Shown here: positions 60,792-64,000 of the stretch, one piece after another
Numbering within the stretch: the first letter of the stretch is position 1
Layout of the letters: each line of letters begins with the position of its first letter
Origin: an uncultured Schlesneria sp.
Lineage (GTDB): Bacteria; Planctomycetota; Planctomycetia; Planctomycetales; Planctomycetaceae
Length of the DNA stretch: 64,000 nt
NCBI GenBank assembly: GCA_903904835.1
Contig: CAIVEI010000065.1
Location: 31,335 to 95,334, forward strand
Direction of reading: 5' to 3'
Notes under the pieces: model-generated
What the model saw: the letters and a program-made list of their open reading frames with translations, nothing else
Databases searched by the model: none
Told to the model about the DNA's origin: nothing
Program-made: the position numbers and the translations under genes

Positions 60792-63731
60792 ATGCAACTG
60801 AAACTGCGGTTGGTCCCATTCAATTCGAATGCACCTCGTCGAGAGGCAGTTGCCTGGTTTGTTCGCGGTCGCAATCCGCAAGACTGGCTGAGCGAACTGA
60901 ACGGCTGGGATATTCCGCTGGAATGGCTGGAATTGCGATCGATTCCTCAATCGTTCGTTGACGCAACGCCGATGGGGGTTCTTGTCACATGGCCAGCCCT
61001 CACAGACAACCGCCAAGCTGCGACACATCGTTCATTACCGTTGGCCACACATCATGCACAGCCCTATGGGCGCATTGCAGATCGCCTTTTTATTCCGATC
61101 GATGCGGGATTTTTTCCTGAAGTCGATGCCAACGATCTGTTGTCGCTACTACCACCCGACGACAGCGAATTCCTCTGGCACCCATCGGCAGGGCTTATTC
61201 GAATCGAAGCCATCGAACGACTTCAGATCATCGACTTGCTGGCCGCACCGCCCAAACGGCAGACAAACTGGAATTGCGCTGTGCCAGGTATTTCGTTCAA
61301 TTCTCGATTGATCTCTGTGGAACCGGATGCTCCTGTCACTCCGGACGAGATCTTTGAAGAAGAGGCATCCGACATCGGTTCACAGCAAGATTCGCTCGAA
61401 GACTTGCCGCCGACGCCCGACGAATTTCTGAAAGGGAAACTGAACAACTTAACGAAGCGATTTCGAGACATAATGAAGTCGTTGCAATCAGGATCAAAGC
61501 CGCCGCCATCGAAAATTCCAAACGAAACCAGTCCACCAGGAACGTCAGGGACAGGGAATCCTTTATCGAATCTGGCGGGCCATGCAAGCAGCCTGATTGC
61601 GACGGCTGCAACTCTGGCTGGCAAGGGCCTTGGCTTCGCTTTGCAGCCACTTTCAGCGGCCGGATCAGTTGCGGGCAATGCATTGTCAGCTATGGGTATC
61701 AGTTCGTTGATCGATCAGATTGCGCGAAATCGAGAGATTGACCGTCTGATCAATCTCTTGAATAAAGATCCCGATTTCGGGTTGAAGTTCGCCCTTTCCA
61801 TGGGAGGCGGCGAAGACCACCGGGGGACAGCCAATCCGTCAAATGAACTTGGTGCTCGCGATGTCGGTTTTGATCTGAATCGACTTTTTGGAGGACAACC
61901 GGCTGATCGATGGGATATTCGACCCGACCAGCAACAGATGCTGATCCAACAGTATCGCGAGTTAGCGGCGCGTGAAATCCGGCTTGGACGACACCGACGC
62001 GCGGCATACATCTATGCGGAACTTTTGCGGGATCTTGTTTCAGCAGCCGGGGCACTCGAGAGCGGGCATCATTATCGAGAGGCAGCAGTCCTTTGGCGGG
62101 ACAAACTGAAGCGGCCCCTTGAAGCCGCAAGGTGTCTTGAGCGGGCGGGTTTGCTCGATGAAGCTGCCACCCTCTATATCGAAACTGGCAATTTTGAAAA
62201 AGCGGCAGAGATCTATGTTCGACTCGGACGACCGGACGAGGCTGAGCAACTGCTGCGGAACTGGGTTGAGAGTTTGATTTCACGCGGTGACTATCAAGGT
62301 GCCTGTCGCATCCTGCTTGACAAACTGAACGACATTGATGGTGCATTGCAGGCGTTGTCTTTTGGCTGGCCTTCATCACCAATCGCATTGCAATGTCTAA
62401 AACAGACGTTTGAGATTCTGGGAACAAATGCTCGACACGAACAGGCCCATGCCCTCGTTGCCAAGCTGAAAGACCAGCCTTTCAACGGACCAATCACCAA
62501 ACTACTGGCTCGGGGGCTGTCCGAGTCGGCGATCAAATATCCGGACGTGGCTGTTCGTGAAGCTGCTGGTGACGCCACCCGGATCGTTGTTTCTCGTGTC
62601 CTGAAAACTTCAGATCGAGTGGAGACGATGGAGTTGCTCGAAACAATCCGTAACCTGGCACCTCAAGACCGGCTGCTTTTCCGAGATACCAATCGTTATT
62701 TTCGAATTCGGCACGAATCGGGAAAGTCAAAAGAGAGATCGTCAAATTCATACGGAAGCATCAAATTAACGAAATCTAGCGCGTTATGGCTCAAGGGTAT
62801 GACCTGGAAAGTCGCCAAATCAGCGTCGGACACCGTTTATGTGGCTGGCTACGGAAATGATTCGCTCGTTCTTCAGCGATTGAAATGGAACAATCTTAAC
62901 GATCAGACTCGCCGAGTTCTGGGACCACGTGCGATCGAAACAACGCAATTGATACTGGAACCGTTTCCGGACGATGCAGGTCCTCCGATTCTCCATCCGA
63001 TTGGGATCGAACACCTCCGATTACAGCAGTGGACACAACACGAACCGAAAATGTTTCCTGCTGGTTCCCCATCGTGGGGGACGAAATCGACTGTCGCTCT
63101 GACCTATTCTGAAGGGGGGTTCGGTTGGCGAATTCGCGACATCTTTGGCCAACTGGAACTCGCCTGTTTCAGCCCGCGAGGTGAGCCACTTTTTTCCATG
63201 GAACTACCAATTCCGCGAGACCTGCTTCAAGATCGCTCATTGCAGATTACCTTACAGGTCGTGAATGGTGTCTTGTGGCTCGGGCATGGCAAATCGCTTT
63301 ACTCAATCAACAGTCCGGAAGGATTAGTGTCAGTATCGAATAAGGCCAAACAAAATAAATCAGATATCACAATCAACGAACTTGATCTCAAATCAGAAAT
63401 TCAATCCCTGGTCGTTCGCCCATTCGGCGGCAATGCATGCCTGATCGCGTTGTTTGAAATCGGTGGATGCGTGGTCAACGAGCACGGTCAATCGCTCGTT
63501 GCGATGGATTGCGAATCACCTGTGGCGACGTTTTTATCCGACGGTCGCCTGATCATTGCCAGCGGGACCGAAGTCTGCTCCTACGACATCGTCAAATCCC
63601 GCTCAGTCAAGAAGGGGAGTCATCGCCTCAGTTTCAAGCCGATTTCCGTCACGCGGACAAACAAATTGAGCGAGTTCGCCGTCTTCGGACGGAATGGCGA
63701 GATCGCTATTTTCGAGATCGAAGCAGGTTAA
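60792..63731 (+). CDS. bpX6-like / TPR / beta-propeller protein
   Basis: A 979-aa protein. The N-terminus (QLKLRLVPFNSNAPRREAVA, WDIPLEWLELRSIPQSFVDA) matches the bpX6-type domain. Residues about 170-270 are a disordered acidic/Pro linker, then an Ala/Gly hydrophobic stretch (LIATAATLAGKGLGFALQPL) that may insert into a membrane or pack as helices. From about 370 to 560 come TPR-like helices (RRAAYIYAELLRDLVSAAGA, AARCLERAGLLDEAATLYIE). The C-terminal 320 residues are a second propeller (SASDTVYVAGYGNDSLVLQR). It is the last gene of the locus, starting 21 bp after the vWA-propeller gene. It probably scaffolds the complex. No toxic effector domain is visible. Confidence 0.75.
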   Translation: MQLKLRLVPFNSNAPRREAVAWFVRGRNPQDWLSELNGWDIPLEWLELRSIPQSFVDATPMGVLVTWPALTDNRQAATHRSLPLATHHAQPYGRIADRLFIPIDAGFFPEVDANDLLSLLPPDDSEFLWHPSAGLIRIEAIERLQIIDLLAAPPKRQTNWNCAVPGISFNSRLISVEPDAPVTPDEIFEEEASDIGSQQDSLEDLPPTPDEFLKGKLNNLTKRFRDIMKSLQSGSKPPPSKIPNETSPPGTSGTGNPLSNLAGHASSLIATAATLAGKGLGFALQPLSAAGSVAGNALSAMGISSLIDQIARNREIDRLINLLNKDPDFGLKFALSMGGGEDHRGTANPSNELGARDVGFDLNRLFGGQPADRWDIRPDQQQMLIQQYRELAAREIRLGRHRRAAYIYAELLRDLVSAAGALESGHHYREAAVLWRDKLKRPLEAARCLERAGLLDEAATLYIETGNFEKAAEIYVRLGRPDEAEQLLRNWVESLISRGDYQGACRILLDKLNDIDGALQALSFGWPSSPIALQCLKQTFEILGTNARHEQAHALVAKLKDQPFNGPITKLLARGLSESAIKYPDVAVREAAGDATRIVVSRVLKTSDRVETMELLETIRNLAPQDRLLFRDTNRYFRIRHESGKSKERSSNSYGSIKLTKSSALWLKGMTWKVAKSASDTVYVAGYGNDSLVLQRLKWNNLNDQTRRVLGPRAIETTQLILEPFPDDAGPPILHPIGIEHLRLQQWTQHEPKMFPAGSPSWGTKSTVALTYSEGGFGWRIRDIFGQLELACFSPRGEPLFSMELPIPRDLLQDRSLQITLQVVNGVLWLGHGKSLYSINSPEGLVSVSNKAKQNKSDITINELDLKSEIQSLVVRPFGGNACLIALFEIGGCVVNEHGQSLVAMDCESPVATFLSDGRLIIASGTEVCSYDIVKSRSVKKGSHRLSFKPISVTRTNKLSEFAVFGRNGEIAIFEIEAG

Positions 63732-63801
63732 TCCGTGTTATTCACGCATTCACTGTGATTCGACGCAAGGTTTTTGTCGATTGAAGGCTAAACCATCATC
63801 G

Positions 63802-63969
63802 CAAAAAACACTCTGAAACATTAGCCCGACGCGCAAGCGAGGGATCTTCATCTTCTCTTCGTCTTAACGGGAATAAGATCCCTCGCTTTAACGGGAATAA
63901 GATCTCTCGCTTTAACGGGAATAAGATCTCTCGCTTGCGCGTCGGGCTAACGTTTCAGGGTGTTTTTTG
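63802..63969. repeat. Large inverted repeat with internal tandem units
   Basis: Arms 63802-63846 and 63925-63969 (45 bp, three to four mismatches) carry TTAGCCCGACGCGCAAGCGA and its reverse complement. Between them a unit of about 24 bp (TTAACGGGAATAAGATC plus CCTCG or TCTCG) is repeated three times. The same arm appears once at 26391. The 3' gap 63732-64000 shows no gene apart from this element. Confidence 0.85.
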
Positions 63970-64000
63970 GGATGATCGTTTAACTCTCGATCGATAAAAA

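Noticed and set aside
63802..63969. Possible CRISPR array
   Set aside because: The tandem units are contiguous, without unique spacers, and are enclosed by an inverted repeat; no cas gene is present.

Overview
The window reads as a chromosomal segment of a planctomycete, probably a Planctomycetales member near Schlesneria/Planctomicrobium (genus level is a guess). The main evidence is two DUF1559 pseudopilin-like proteins with the hallmark prepilin N-terminus and a C-terminal GDG box, TPR/FG-GAP/UnbV proteins, DUF6797-type giant cytochromes, and many short interspersed palindromic repeats between genes. No rRNA, tRNA or CRISPR array was found.

Layout. (1) 1-12925, minus strand: a co-directional cassette running from a DUF1559 protein and a small lipoprotein through two tandem ~1000-aa TPR-FG-GAP-UnbV proteins, a NodU/CmcH-type carbamoyltransferase, an SxtJ-like membrane protein, a DUF5989 protein and a seven-haem cytochrome c to an SGNH hydrolase cut by the window edge. 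It looks like a cell-surface or secretory module that carbamoylates a glycan or metabolite. (2) 13374-24598: housekeeping and small conserved genes, including polA translationally coupled to a YjhG-type sugar-acid dehydratase, an MGMT-like protein, a TPR protein coupled to Mog, and a lipoyl-like mini-protein lacking its lysine. (3) 25232-32481: a second DUF1559 gene with a clear terminator, then a 1985-aa secreted fusion of a TIM barrel, LamG, beta-propeller, PA14 and five haem sites. (4) 32583-39832: an RND efflux operon (adaptor, pump, TolC-like lipoprotein) interrupted by an orphan IS21-type HTH gene and a perfect 21-bp palindrome. (5) 40697-48637: a DAB inorganic-carbon pump (DabA, DabB, small TM protein), followed upstream by CysD, a DUF6671 zinc-ribbon protein, a short PII protein and a MOSC protein. 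(6) 48939-52552: mutL and an aroD-aroE fusion. (7) 53062-55148: a complete 2087-bp insertion sequence with perfect 31-bp terminal repeats and a transposase split at an A9 run. (8) 55314-63731: a five-gene, tightly packed MoxR-vWA-beta-propeller ternary locus, the kind of NTP-dependent putative conflict system proposed by comparative genomics. The window ends in a large inverted repeat with internal tandem units.

Of everything here, the MoxR-vWA-propeller locus beside the IS is the best candidate for a little-studied biological system. Next come the carbamoyltransferase/UnbV/cytochrome cassette and the DAB-CysD-DUF6671-PII neighbourhood. Three operons in region 4-5 and the first DUF1559 gene share a promoter-like block (TTGCNA-N17-TACAAA/TATGAT), which may reflect common sigma-factor use or shared regulation.
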